A stretch of 64,000 bases of DNA. Source: Fallopia convolvulus. Taxonomy: Eukaryota; Streptophyta; Magnoliopsida; Caryophyllales; Polygonaceae. Both the position numbers and the translations under genes were made by a program. The stretch covers positions 14,747,434 to 14,811,433 of the forward strand of contig OZ024735.1 of assembly GCA_964016875.1 (NCBI GenBank). The letters are read 5' to 3'. Below are positions 1 to 13,670 of this stretch, piece by piece. The number at the start of each line of letters is the position of its first letter. Positions within the stretch are counted from its first letter, which is position 1. Under the pieces are notes generated by a model. That model saw only the letters and a list, made by a program, of their open reading frames with translations. It was not told the DNA's origin and searched no databases.

Positions 1-1164
1 TGGTACTAAAATCTTCGTACCATTCAGCCTCAAAGCAAGACCCTTTCCGAAAATGCCCTAAACGGTTGTACGGTCGAATGTGTCTTTACACAATGTTTTT
101 CTTAGGCCCCAACTAGCATATCCAAGCCCCAAAACGGAAAAAACTCGCAAAAGTTCTGGTACGAAAATCTTCGTACCATTTAGCCTCAAACCAAGACCCT
201 TCCCGAAAATGCCCTAAACGGTTGAACAGTCGAATGTGTCTTTACAAAATGTTTTTCTTACGACCTAACTAGCACATCCAAGCCAAAAAACAGTAAAAAC
301 TCGCAAAAGTTCTGGATCGAAAATCTTCGTACCTTTCAGCCTCAAACCAAGACCCTTTCCGAAAATGCCCTAAACTGTTGAACGGTCGAATGTGTCTTTA
401 CAAAATGTTTTTCTTAGGCCCCAACTAGCACATCCAAGCCCAAAAAGGGAAAAAACTCGAAAAGTTATGGTACGAAAATCTTCGTAACATTCAGCCTTCA
501 CCAAGACCCTTCTCAAAAATGCCCTTAACTGTTGTACAGTCGAATGTGTCTTTACAAAAGGTTTTTCATAGGCCCATGCTAGTCCATCCAAGCCAAAAAA
601 CGGAAAAAACTCGCAAAAGTTCTGGTACTAAAATCTTCGTACCATTCAGCCTCAAAGCAAGACCCTTTCCGAAAATGCCCTAAACGGTTGTACGGTCGAA
701 TGTGTCTTTACACAATGTTTTTCTTAGGCCCCAACTAGCATATCCAAGCCCAAAAACGGAAAAAACTCGCAAAAGTTCTGGAACGAAAATCTTCGTACCA
801 TTCAGCCTCAAACTATAACCCTTCCCGAAAATGCCCTAAACGGTTGTACGGTCGAATGTGTCTTTACAAATTGTTTGTCTTAGGCCCCAACTAGCACATC
901 CAAGTCCAAAAACGAAAAAAACTAGCAAAAGTTCTGGTACGAAAATCTTTGTACCATTCAGCCTCAAACCAATACCCTTCCCGAAAATGCCCTAAATTGT
1001 TGTACGGTCGAATGTGTCTTTACAAATTGTTTTTCCTAGGCCCCAACTAGCAAATCCAAGCCCAAAAACGGAAAAAACTCGCAAATGTTTTGGTACGAAA
1101 ATCTTCGTACCATTCAGCCTCAAACCAAGACCCTTCCCGAAAATGCCCTAAACAGTGTAACGGT

Positions 1165-2094
1165 CGAATGTGTCTTTGCAAAATGTTTTTCTTAGGCCCC
1201 AACTAGCATATTCAAGCCAAAAAAGGGAAAAAACTCGAAAAGTTATGGTACGAAAATCTTCGTAACATTCAGCCTCCACCAAGACCCTTCCCGAAAATGC
1301 CCTTAACTATTGTACAGTCGAATGTGTCTTTACAAAAGGTTTGTCTTAGGCCCATGCTAGTCCATCCACGCCAAAAAACGGAAAAAACTCGCAAAAGTTC
1401 TGGTACAAAAATCTTCGTACCATTCAACCTCAAACCAAGACCCTTCTCGAAAATGCCCTAAACGGTGGAACGGTCGAATGTGTCTTTACAAAATGTTTTT
1501 CTTAGGCCCCAACTAGCATATCCAAGCCAAAAAACGGAAAAAACTCAAAAAGTTATGGTACGAAAATCTTCGTAACATTCAGCCTCCACCAAGACCCTTC
1601 CCGAAAATGCCCTTAACTATTGCACAGTCGAATGTGTCTTTACAAAAGGTTTGTCTTAGGCCCATGCTAGTCCATCCATGCCAAAAAACGGAAAAAACTC
1701 GCAAAAGTTCTGGTACAAAACTCTTCGTACCATTCAACCTCAAACCAAGACCCTTCCCGAAAATGCCCTAAACGGTGGAACGGTCGAATGTGTCTTTACA
1801 AAATGTTTTTCTTAGGCCCCAACTAGCATATCCAAGCCAAAAAACGGAAAAAACTCAAAAAGTTATGGTACGAAAATCTTCGTAACATTCAGCCTCCACC
1901 AAGACCCTTCCCGAAAATGCCCTTAACTATTGTACAGTCGAATGTGTCTTTACAAAAGGTTTGTCTTAGGCCCATGCTAGTCCATCCATGCCAAAAAACG
2001 GAAAAAACTCGCAAAAGTTCTGGTACAAAACTCTTCGTACCATTCAACCTCAAACCAAGACCCTTCCCGAAAATGCCCTAAACGGTTGAACGGT
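1165..2094. repeat. Dimeric sub-array, 310 bp period (156+154), three copies
   Basis: CGAATG register positions 1165, 1319, 1475, 1629, 1785, 1939 and 2095 alternate steps of 154 and 156 bp, giving a 310 bp dimer three times. The second and third dimers are nearly the same by eye; the first differs more (for example AACAGTGTAACGG, and GGG in the A-rich block). This A/B dimer is the simplest higher-order unit in the left domain and also appears inside the larger HORs near 7.9-8.5 kb. Confidence 0.8.
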
Positions 2095-2743
2095 CGAATG
2101 TGTCTTTACAGAATGTTTTTCTTAGGCCTCAACTAGCACATCCAAGCCAAAAAAGGAAAAAACTCGCAAAAGTTCTGGTACGAAAATCTTCGTACAATTC
2201 AGCCTCAGACCAAGACCCTTCCGGAAAATACCCTAAACGGTTGTACGGTCGAATGTGTCTTTACAAAATGTTTTTCTTCGGCCCATGCTAGTCCAACCAA
2301 GCCAAATGTTCTGGTACGAAAATCTTCGTACCATTCAGCCTCAAACCCAGACCCATCCCGAATATGCCCTAAACGGTTGTACGGTCAAATGTGTCTTTAC
2401 AAAAGGTTTTTCTTAGGCCCATACTAGTCCATCCAAGCCAAAAAACGAAAGAAACTCGCAAAAGATCTGGTACTAAAATCTTCGTACCATTCAGCCTCAA
2501 ACCAAGACCCTTCCCGAAAATGCCCTAAATGGTTGTACGGTTGAATGTGTCTTTACAAATTGTTTTTCATAGGCCCCAACTAGCACAACCAAGCCAAAAA
2601 ACGGAAAAAAATCGAAAAGTTATGGTACGAAAATCTTCGTAACATTCAGCCTCCACCAAGACCCTTCCCGAAAATGCCCTTAATTGTTGTACAGTCGAAT
2701 GTGTTTTTACAAAAGGTTTGTCTTCGGCCCATAGTCCATCCAT

Positions 2744-5053
2744 GCCAAAAGTTCTGGTACGAAAATCTTCGTACCATTCAGCCTCAAACCCAGACCCATC
2801 CCGAAAATGCACTAAACGGTTGTACAGTCGAATGTGTCTTTACAAAAGGTTTGTCTTAGGCCCATGCTAGTCCATCCACGCCAAAAAAGGGAAAAAACTC
2901 GCAAAAGTTCTGGTACGAAAATCTTCGTACCATTTAACCTCAAACCAACACCCTTTCCAAAATTCCCTAAACGGTTGAACGGTCGAATGTGTCTTTACAA
3001 AATGTTTTCTTATGCCCCAACTAGCACATCCAAGAAAAAATACAGAAAAAACTCGCAAAAGTTTTGTTACGAAAATCTTCGTACCATTCAGTCTCAAACA
3101 TAGACCCTTCCCGAAAATGCCGTAAACGGTTTAACGGTCGAATGTGTCTTTACAAAATGTTTTCTTACGACCTAACTAGCACATCCAAGCCAAAAAACAG
3201 TAAAAACTCGCAAAAGTTCTGGATCGAAAATCTTCGTACCTTTCAGCCTCAAACCAAGACCCTTCCCGAAAATGCCCTAAACGGTTGAACGGTCGAATGT
3301 GTCTTTACAAAATGTTTTTCTTAGGCCCCAACTAGCACATCCAAGCAAAAAAACGGAAAAAACTCGCAAAAAATCTGTTACGAAAATCTTCGTACCATTC
3401 AGCCTTAAACCAAGACCCTTCCCGAAAATACCCTAAACGGTTGTACGGTCGAATGTGTCTTTACAAAATATTTTTCTTAGGCCCCAACTAGCATATCAAA
3501 GCCCAAAAACGGAAAAAACTCGCAAAAGTTCTCGTACGAAAATCTTCGTACCATTCAGCCTCAAACCAAGACCCTTCCCGAAAATGCCCTAAATGGTTGT
3601 ACGGTCGAATGTCTCTTTACAAATTGTTTTTCATAGGCCCCAACTAGCACAACCAAGCCAAAAAACGGAAAAAAATCGAAAAGTTATGGTACGAAAATCT
3701 TCGTACCATTCAGTCTCAAACCAAGACCCTTCCCGAAAATGCCCTAAACGGTTGAACGGTCGAATGTGTCTTTACAACATGTTTTTCTTACGACCTAACT
3801 AGCACATCCAAGCCAACAAAACAGTAAAAACTCGCAAAAGTTCTGGAACGAAAATCTTCGTACCTTTCAGCCTCAAACCAAGACCCTTTCCGAAAATGCC
3901 CTAAACTGTTGAACGGTCGAATGTGTCTTTACAAAATGTTTTTCTTAGGCCCCAACTAGCACATCCAAGCCCAAAAAGGGAAAAAACTCGAAAAGTTATG
4001 GTACGAAAATCTTCGTAACATTCAGCCTTCACCAAGACCCTTCTCGAAAATGCCCTTAACTGTTGTACAGTCGAATGTGTCTTTACAAAAGGTTTTTCTT
4101 AGGCCCATGCTAGTCCATCCAAGCCAAAAAACGGAAAAAACTCGCAAAAGTTCTGGTACTAAAATCTTCGTACCATTCAGCCTCAAAGCAAGACCCTTTC
4201 CGAAAATGCCCTAAACGGTTGTACGGTTGAATGTGTCTTTACACAATGTTTTTCTTAGGCCCCAACTAGCATATCCAAGCTCAAAAACGGAAAAAACTCG
4301 CAAAAGTTCTGGTACGAAAATCTTCGTACCATTCAGCCTCAAACTATAACCCTTCACGAAAATGTTCTAACCGGTTGAACGGTCGAATGTGTCTTTACAA
4401 AATGTTTTTCTTAGGCCCCAACTAGCACATCCAAGCCAAAAAACGGAAAAAACTCGCAAAAGTTTTGGTTCGAAAATCTTCGTACCATTCAGCCTCAAAC
4501 CAAGACCCTTCCCGAAAATGCCCTAAACGGTTGTACGGTCGAATGTGTCTTTACAAATTGTTTGTCTTAGGCCCCAACTAGCACATCCAAGTCCAAAAAC
4601 GGAAAAAACTAGCAAAAGTTCTGGTACGAAAATCTTTGTACCATTCAGCCTGAAACCAATACCCTTCCCGAAAATGCCCTAAACTGTTGTACGGTCGAAT
4701 GTGTCTTTACAAATTGTTTTTCCTAGGCCCAAACTAGCACATCCAAGCCCAAAAACGGAAAAAACTCGCAAATGTTTTGGTACGAAAATCTTCGTACCAT
4801 TCAGCCTCAAACCAAGACCCTTCCCGAAAATGCCCTAAATGGTTGTACGGTCGAATGTGTCCTTACAAATTGTTTTTCATAGGCCCCAACTAGCACAACC
4901 AAGCCAAAAAACGGAAAAAAATCGAAAAGTTATGGTACGAAAATCTTCGTAACATTCAGCCTCCACCAAGACCCTTCCCGAAAATGCCCTTAACTGTTGT
5001 ACAGTCGAATGTGTTTTTCCAAAAGGTTTGTCTTCGGCCCATAGTCCATCCAT
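2744..5053. repeat. Left HOR interval 1 (marker to marker, 2310 bp)
   Basis: The interval runs between two copies of the marker short monomer (CCCATAGTCCATCCATGCC followed directly by AAAAGTTCTGG). It is the shortest interval in the left series. It contains an unusual monomer at about 3020-3060 with AAGAAAAAATACAG in the A-rich block. That variant recurs near 9490 (after the 9210 marker) and, altered, near 24740. About 15 monomers. Confidence 0.65.
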
Positions 5054-8000
5054 GCCAAAAGTTCTGGTACGAAAATCTTCGTACCATTCAGCCTCAAACC
5101 CAGACCCATCCCGAAATTGCACTAAACGGTTGTACAGTCGAATGTGTCTTTACAAAAGGTTTGTCTTAGGCCCATGCTAGTCCATCCACGCCAAAAAACG
5201 GAAAAAACTCGCAAAAGTTCTGGTACGAAAATCTTCGTACCATTTAACCTCAAACCAACACCCTTTCCAAAATGCCCTAAACGGTTGTACGGTCGAATGT
5301 GTCTTTACACAATGTTTTTCTTAGGCCCCAACTAGCATATCCAAGCCCAAAAACGGAAAAAACTCGCAAAAGTTCTGGTACGAAAATCTTCGTACCATTT
5401 AGCCTCAAACCAAGACCCTTCCCGAAAATGCCCTAAACGGTTGAACAGTCGAATGTGTCTTTACAAAATGTTTTTCTTACGACCTAACTAGCACATCCAA
5501 GCCAAAAAACAGTAAAAACTCGCAAAAGTTCTGGATCGAAAATCTTCGTAACTTTCAGCCTCAAACCAAGACCCTTTCCGAAAATGCCCTAAACTGTTGA
5601 ACGGTCGAATGTGTCTTTACAAAATGTTTTTCTTAGGCCCCAACTAGCACATCCAAGCCCAAAAAGGGAAAAAAACTCGAAAAGTTATGGTACGAAAATC
5701 TTCGTAACATTCAGCCTTCACCAAGACCCTTCTCAAAAATGCCCTTAACTGTTGTACAGTCGAATGTGTCTTTACAAAAGGTTTTTCATAGGCCCATGCT
5801 AGTCCATCCAAGCCAAAAAACGGAAAAAACTCGCAAAAGTTCTGGTACTAAAATCTTCGTACCATTCAGCCTCAAAGCAAGACCCTTTCCGAAAATGCCC
5901 TAAACGGTTGTACGGTCGAATGTGTCTTTACACAATGTTTTTCTTAGGCCCCAACTAGCATATCCAAGCCCCAAAACGGAAAAAACTCGCAAAAGTTCTG
6001 GTACGAAAATCTTCGTACCATTTAGCCTCAAACCAAGACCCTTCCCGAAAATGCCCTAAACGGTTGAACAGTCGAATGTGTCTTTACAAAATGTTTTTCT
6101 TACGACCTAACTAGCACATCCAAGCCAAAAAACAGTAAAAACTCGCAAAAGTTCTGGATCGAAAATCTTCGTACCTTTCAGCCTCAAACCAAGACCCTTT
6201 CCGAAAATGCCCTAAACTGTTGAACGGTCGAATGTGTCTTTACAAAATGTTTTTCTTAGGCCCCAACTAGCACATCCAAGCCCAAAAAGGGAAAAAACTC
6301 GAAAAGTTATGGTACGAAAATCTTCGTAACATTCAGCCTTCACCAAGACCCTTCTCAAAAATGCCCTTAACTGTTGTACAGTCGAATGTGTCTTTACAAA
6401 AGGTTTTTCATAGGCCCATGCTAGTCCATCCAAGCCAAAAAACGGAAAAAACTCGCAAAAGTTCTGGTACTAAAATCTTCGTACCATTCAGCCTCAAAGC
6501 AAGACCCTTTCCGAAAATGCCCTAAACGGTTGTACGGTCGAATGTGTCTTTACACAATGTTTTTCTTAGGCCCCAACTAGCATATCCAAGCCCCAAAACG
6601 GAAAAAACTCGCAAAAGTTCTGGTACGAAAATCTTCGTACCATTCAGCCTCAAACTATAACCCTTCCCGAAAATGCCCTAAACGGTTGAACGGTCGAATG
6701 TGTCTTTACAAAATGTTTTTCTTACGACCTAACTAGCACATCCAAGCCAAAAAACAGTAAAAACTCGCAAAAGTTCTGGATCGAAAATCTTCGTACCTTT
6801 CAGCCTCAAACCAAGACCCTTTCCGAAAATGCCCTAAACTGTTGAACGGTCGAATGTGTCTTTACAAAATGTTTTTCTTAGGCCCCAACTAGCACATCCA
6901 AGCCCAAAAAGGGAAAAAACTCGAAAAGTTATGATACGAAAATCTTCGTAACATTCAGCCTTCACCAAGACCCTTCTCGAAAATGCCCTTAACTATTGTA
7001 CAGTCGAATGTGTCTTTACAAAAGGTTTTTCTTAGGCCCATGCTAGTCCATCCAAGCCAAAAAACGGAAAAAACTCGCAAAAGTTCTGGTACTAAAATCT
7101 TCGTACCATTCAGCCTCAAAGCAAGACCCTTTCCGAAAATGCCCTAAACGGTTGTACGGTCGAATGTGTCTTTACACAATGTTTTTCTTAGGCCCCAACT
7201 AGCATATCCAAGCCCAAAAACGGAAAAAACTCGCAAAAGTTCTGGTACGAAAATCTTCGTACCATTCAGCCTCAAACTATAACCCTTCACGAAAATGCCC
7301 TAAACGGTTGAACGGTCGAATGTGTCTTTACAAAATGTTTTTCTTAGGCCCCAACTAGCACATCCAAGCCAAAAAACGGAAAAAACTCGCAAAAGTTCTG
7401 GTTCGAAAATCTTCGTACCATTCAGCCTCAAACCAAGACCCTTCCCGAAAATACCCTAAACGGTTGTACGGTCGAATGTGTCTTTAGTAAATGTTTTTCT
7501 TGGGCCCCAACTAGCATATCCAAGCCCAAAAACGCAAAAAACTCGCAAAAGTTCTAGTACGAAAATCTTCGTACCATTCAGCCTCAAACTATAACCCTTC
7601 CCGAAAATGCCCTAAACGGTTGTACGGTCGAATGTGTCTTTACAAATTGTTTGTCTTAGGCCCCAACTAGCACATCCAAGTCCAAAAACGAAAAAAACTA
7701 GCAAAAGTTCTGGTACGAAAATCTTTGTACCATTCAGCCTCAAACCAATACCCTTCCCGAAAATGCCCTAAACTGTTGTACGGTCGAATGTGTCCTTACA
7801 AATTGTTTTTCCTAGGCCCCAACTAGCACATCCAAGCCCAAAAACGGAAAAAACTCGCAAATGTTTTGGTACGAAAATCTTCGTACCATTCAGCCTCAAA
7901 CCAAGACCCTTCCCGAAAATGCCCTAAACAGTGTAACGGTCGAATGTGTCTTTGCAAAATGTTTTTCTTAGGCCCCAACTAGCATATTCAAGCCAAAAAA

Positions 8001-9209
8001 GGGAAAAAACTCGAAAAGTTATGGTACGAAAATGTTCGTAACATTCAGCCTCCACCAAGACCCTTCCCGAAAATGCCCTTAACTATTGTACAGTCGAATG
8101 TGTCTTTACAAAAGGTTTGTCTTAGGCCCATGCTAGTCCATCCACGCCAAAAAACGGAAAAAACTGGCAAAAGTTCTGGTACAAAAATCTTCGTACCATT
8201 CAACCTCAAACCAAGACCCTTCCCGAAAATACCATAAACGGTTGAACGGTCGAATGTGTCTTTACAAAATGTTTTTCTTAGGCCCCAACTAGCATATCCA
8301 AGCCAAAAAACGGAAAAAACTCAAAAAGTTATGGTACGAAAATCTTCGTAAAATTCAGCCTTTACCAAGACCCTTCCCGAAAATGCCCTTAACTATTGTA
8401 CAGTCGAATGTGTCTTTACAAAAGGTTTGTCTTAGGCCCATGCTAGTCCATCCATGCCAAAAAACTAAAAAAACTCGCAAAAGTTCTGGTACAAAACTCT
8501 TCGTACCATTCAACCTCAAACCAAGACCCTTCCCGAAAATGCCCTAAACGGTTGAACGGTCGAATGTGTCTTTACAAAATGTTTTTCTTAGGCCCCAACT
8601 AGCACATCCAAGCCAAAAAAGGAAAAAACTCGCAAAAGTTCTGGTACGAAAATCTTCGTACAATTCAGCCTCAGACCAAGACCCTTCCGGAAAATACCCT
8701 AAACGGTTGTAGGGTCGAATTTGTCTTTACAAAATGTTTTTCTTCGGCCCATGCTAGTCCATCCAAGCCAAATGTTCTGGTACGAAAATCTTCGTACCAT
8801 TCAGCCTCAAACCCAGACCCATCCCGAATATGCCCTAAACTGTTGTACGGTCAAATGTGTCTTTACAAAAGGTTTTTCTTAGGCCCATACTAGTCCATCC
8901 AATCCAAAAAACGAAAGAAACTCGCAAAAGATCTGGTACTAAAATCTTCGTACCATTCAGCCTCAAACCAAGACCCTTCCCGAAAATGCCCTAAATGGTT
9001 GTACGGTCGAATGTGTCTTTACAAATTGTTTTTCATAGGCCCCAACTAGCAGAACCAAGCCAAAAAACGGAAAAAAATCGAAAAGTTATGGTATGAAAAT
9101 CTTCGTAACATTCAGCCTCCACCAAGACCCTTCCCGAAAATGCCCTTAACTGTTGTACAGTCGAATGTGTTTTTACAAAAGGTTTGTCTTCGGCCCATAG
9201 TCCATCCAT
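5054..9209. repeat. Left HOR interval 2 (4156 bp)
   Basis: Marker-to-marker interval of about 27 monomers. It includes the 622 bp tetramer duplication at 5308-6552. It also holds the series with AAACTATAACCC, TTTAGTAAATG and AAATTGTTTGTC variants, which is repeated in the following intervals at similar relative positions. Confidence 0.65.
5308..6552. repeat. Tandem duplication of four monomers, ~622 bp
   Basis: The CACAATG variant lies at 5308, 5931 and 6553 (spacing 623 and 622). The TTTTTCATAGGCCC variant lies at 5781 and 6403 (622). The first copy carries one extra A in the A-rich block near 5665, which accounts for the one-base difference. A single ancestral copy is at about 60-700. The duplication is therefore specific to this position and younger than the HOR that contains it. 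Confidence 0.8.
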
Positions 9210-12200
9210 GCCAAAAGTTCTGGTACGAAAATCTTCGTACCATTCAGCCTCAAACCCAGACCCATCCCGAAAATGCACTAAACGGTTGTACAGTCGAATG
9301 TGTCTTTACAAAAGGTTTGTCTTAGGCCCTTGCTAGTCCATCCACGCCAAAAAACGGAAAAAACTCGCAAAAGTTCTGGTACGAAAATCTTCGTACCATT
9401 TAACCTCAAACCAACACCCTTTCCAAAATTCCCTAAACGGTTGAACGGTCGAATGTGTCTTACAAAATGTTTTCTTATGCCCCAACTAGCACATCCAAGA
9501 AAAAATACAGAAAAAACTCGCAAAAGTTTTGTTACGAAAATCTTCGTACCATTCAGTCTCAAACCAAGACCCTTCCCGAAAATGCCCTAAGCGGTTGAAC
9601 GGTCGAATGTGTCTTTACAAAATGTTTTTCTTACGACCTAACTAGCACATCCAAGCCAAAAAACAGTAATCTCGCAAAAGTTCTGGATCGAAAATCTTCG
9701 TACCTTTCAGCCTATAACCAAGACCCTTTCCGGAAATGCCCTAAATTGTTGAACGGTCGAATGTGTCTTTACAAAATGTTTTTCTTAGGCCCCAACTAGC
9801 ACATCCAAGCCCAAAAAGGGAAAAAACTCGAAAAGTTATGGTACGAAAATCTTCGTAACATTCAGCGTTCACCAAGACCCTTCTCGAAAATGCCCTTAAC
9901 TGTTGTACAGTCGAATGTGTCTTTACAAAAGGTTTTTCTTAGGCCCATGCTAGTCCATCCAAGCCAAAAAACGGAAAAAACTCGCAAAAGTTCTGGTACT
10001 AAAATCTTCGTACCATTCAGCCTCAAAGCAAGACCCTTTCCGAAAATGCCCTAAACGGTTGTACGGTCGAATGTGTCTTTACACAATGTTTTTCTTAGGC
10101 CCCAACTAGCATATCCAAGCCCAAAAACGGAAAAAACTCGCAAAAGTTCTGGAACGAAAATCTTCGTACCATTCAGCCTCAAACTATAACCCTTCCCGAA
10201 AATGCCCTAAACGGTTGAACGGTCGAATGTGTCTTTACAAAATGTTTTTCTTACGACCTAACTAGCACATCCAAGCCAAAAAACAGTAAAAACTCGCAAA
10301 AGTTCTGGATCGAAAATCTTCGTACCTTTCAGCCTCAAACCAAGACCCTTTCCGAAAATGCCCTAAACTGTTGAACGGTCGAATGTGTCTTTACAAAATG
10401 TTTTTCTTAGGCCCCAACTAGCACATCCAAGCCCAAAAAGGGAAAAAACTCGAAAAGTTATGGTACGAAAATCTTCGTAACATTCAGCCTTCACCAAGAC
10501 CCTTCTCGAAAATGCCCTTAACTATTGTACAGTCGAATGTGTCTTTACAAAAGGTTTTTCTTAGGCCCATGCTAGTCCATCCAAGCCAAAAAACGGAAAA
10601 AACTCGCAAAAGTTCTGGTACCCAAATCTTCGTACCATTCAGCCTCAAAGCAAGACCCTTTCCGAAAATGCCCTAAACGGTTGTACGGTCGAATGTGTCT
10701 TTACACAATGTTTTTCTTAGGCCCCAACTAGCATATCCAAGCCCAAAAACGGAAAAAACTCGCAAAAGTTCTGGTACGAAAATCTTCGTACCATTCAGCC
10801 TCAAACTATAACCCTTCACGAAAATGCCCTAAACGGTTGAACGGTCGAATGTGTCTTTACGAAATGTTTTTCTTAGGCCCCAACTAGCACATCCAAGCCA
10901 AAAAACGGAAAAAACTCGCAAAAGTTCTGGTTCGAAAATCTTCGTACCATTCAGCCTCAAACCAAGACCCTTCCCGAAAATACCCTAAACGGTTGTACGG
11001 TCGAATGTGTCTTTAGTAAATGTTTTTCTTGGGCCCCAACTAGCATATCCAAGCCCAAAAACGCAAAAAACTCGCAAAAGTTCTAGTACGAAAATCTTCG
11101 TACCATTCAGCCTCAAACTATAACCCTTCCCGAAAATGCCCTAAACGGTTGTACGGTCGAATGTGTCTTTACAAATTGTTTGTCTTAGGCCCCAACTAGC
11201 ACATCCAAGTCCAAAAACGGAAAAAACTAGCAAAAGTTCTGGTACGAAAATCTTTGTACCATTCAGCCTCAAACCAATACCCTTCCCGAAAATGCCCTAA
11301 ACTGTTGTACGGTCGAATGTGTCCTTACAAATTGTTTTTCCTAGGCCCCAACTAGCACATCCAAGCCCAAAAACGGAAAAAACTCGCAAATGTTTTGGTA
11401 CGAAAATCTTCGTACCATTCAGCCTCAAACCAAGACCCTTCCCGAAAATGCCCTAAACAGTGTAACGGTCGAATGTGTCTTTGCAAAATGTTTTTCTTAG
11501 GCCCCAACTAGCATATTCAAGCCAAAAAAGGGAAAAAACTCGAAAAGTTATGGTACGAAAATCTTCGTAACATTCAGCCTCCACCAAGACCCTTCCCGAA
11601 AATGCCCTTAACTATTGTACAGTCGAATGTGTCTTTACAAAAGGTTTGTCTTAGGCCCATGCTAGTCCATCCACGCCAAAAAACGGAAAAAACTGGCAAA
11701 AGTTCTGGTACAAAAATCTTCGTACCATTCAACCTCAAACCAAGACCCTTCCCGAAAATACCATAAACGGTTGAACGGTCGAATGTGTCTTTACAAAATG
11801 TTTTTCTTAGGCCCCAACTAGCATATCCAAGCCAAAAAACGGAAAAAACTCAAAAAGTTATGGTACGAAAATCTTCGTAAAATTCAGCCTTTACCAAGAC
11901 CCTTCCCGAAAATGCCCTTAACTATTGTACAGTCGAATGTGTCTTTACAAAAGGTTTGTCTTAGGCCCATGCTAGTCCATCCATGCCAAAAAACTAAAAA
12001 AACTCGCAAAAGTTCTGGTACAAAAATCTTCGTACCATTCAACCTCAAACCAAGACCCTTCCCGAAAATGCCCTTAACTGTTGTACGGTCGAATGTGTCT
12101 TTACAAATTGTTTGTCTTAGGCCCCAACTAGCACATCCAAGTCCAAAAACGGAAAAAACTAGCAAAAGTTCTGGTACGAAAATCTTTGTACCATTCAGCC

Positions 12201-13670
12201 TCAAACCAATACCCTTCACGAAAATGCCCTAAACTGTTGTACGGTCGAATGTGTCCTTACAAATTGTTTTTCCTAGGCCCCAACTAGCACATCCAAGCCC
12301 AAAAACGGAAAAAACTCGCAAATGTTTTGGTACGAAAATCTTCGTACCATTCAGCCTCAAACCAGGACCCTTCCCGAAAATGCCCTAAACAGTGTAACGG
12401 TCGAATGTGTCTTTGCAAAATGTTTTTCTCAGGCCCCAACTAGCATATTCAAGCCAAAAAAGGGAAAAAACTCGAAAAGTTATGGTACGAAAATCTTCGT
12501 AACATTCAGCCTCCACCAAGACCCTTCCCGAAAATGCCCTTAACTATTGTACAGTCGAATGTGTCTTTACAAAAGGTTTGTCTTAGGCCCATGCTAGTCC
12601 ATCCACGCCAAAAAACGGAAAAAACTGGCAAAAGTTCTGGTACAAAAATCTTCGTACCATTCAACCTCAAACCAAGACCCTTCCCGAAAATACCATAAAC
12701 GGTTGAACGGTCGAATGTGTCTTTACAAAATGTTTTTCTTAGGCCCCAACTAGCATATCCAAGCCAAAAAACGGAAAAAACTCAAAAAGTTATGGTACGA
12801 AAATCTTCGTAAAATTCAGCCTTTACCAAGACCCTTCCCGAAAATGCCCTTAACTATTGTACAGTCGAATGTGTCTTTACAAAAGGTTTGTCTTAGGCCC
12901 ATGCTAGTCCATCCATGCCAAAAAACTAAAAAAACTCGCAAAAGTTCTGGTACAAAACTCTTCGTACCATTCAACCTCAAACCAAGACCCTTCCCGAAAA
13001 TGCCCTAAACGGTTGAACGGTCGAATGTGTCTTTACAAAATGTTTTTCTTAGGCCCCAACTAGCACATCCAATCCAAAAAAGGAAAAAACTCGCAAAAGT
13101 TCTGGTACGAAAATCTTCGTACAATTCAGCCTCAGACCAAGACCCTTCCGGAAAATACCCTAAACGGTTGTAGGGTCGAATGTGTCTTTACAAAATGTTT
13201 TTCTTCGGCCCATGCTAGTCCATCCAAGCCAAATGTTCTGGTACGAAAATCTTCGTACCATTCAGCCTCAAACCCAGACCCATCCCGAATATGCCCTAAA
13301 CTGTTGTACGGTCAAATGTGTCTTTACAAAAGGTTTTTCTTAGGCCCATACTAGTCCATCCAAGCCAAAAAATGAAAGAAACTCGCAAAAGATCTGGTAC
13401 TAAAATCTTCGTACCATTCAGCCTCAAACCAAGACCCTTCCCGAAAATGCCCTAAATGGTTGTACGGTCGAATGTGTCTTTACAAATTGTTTTTCATAGG
13501 CCCCAACTAGCAGAACCAAGCCAAAAAACGGAAAAAAATCGAAAAGTTATGGTATGAAAATCTTCGTAACATTCAGCCTCCACCAAGACCCTTCCCGAAA
13601 ATGCCCTTAACTGTTGTACAGTCGAATGTGTTTTTACAAAAGGTTTGTCTTCGGCCCATAGTCCATCCAT
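9210..13670. repeat. Left HOR interval 3 (4461 bp)
   Basis: Longest left interval, about 29 monomers. It matches the next interval except for an internal 932 bp duplication (11158-13021) and small deletions near 9460 (one base, GTCTTACAAAATG) and 9666 (three bases, CAGTAATCTCGC). 4461 equals 3533 plus 932 minus 4, so the duplication and the small deletions account for the length difference exactly. Confidence 0.75.
11158..13021. repeat. Tandem duplication of six monomers, 932 bp
   Basis: Matching registers lie at 11158, 12090 and 13022, and the CCTAGGCCCC variant lies at 11341 and 12273; all give 932 bp (four 156 bp plus two 154 bp monomers). The junction is near 12060-12090, where a CCCTTAACTG monomer end is joined to a TTGTACGGTCG start. 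The duplication is absent from the neighbouring HOR copies and is therefore a recent local event. Confidence 0.8.

Noticed and set aside
11884..12232. Overlapping open frames of 111 and 106 codons on opposite strands
   Set aside because: Both are readings of the same satellite monomers; stop-free stretches on both strands at once are typical of a repeat, not of a gene.
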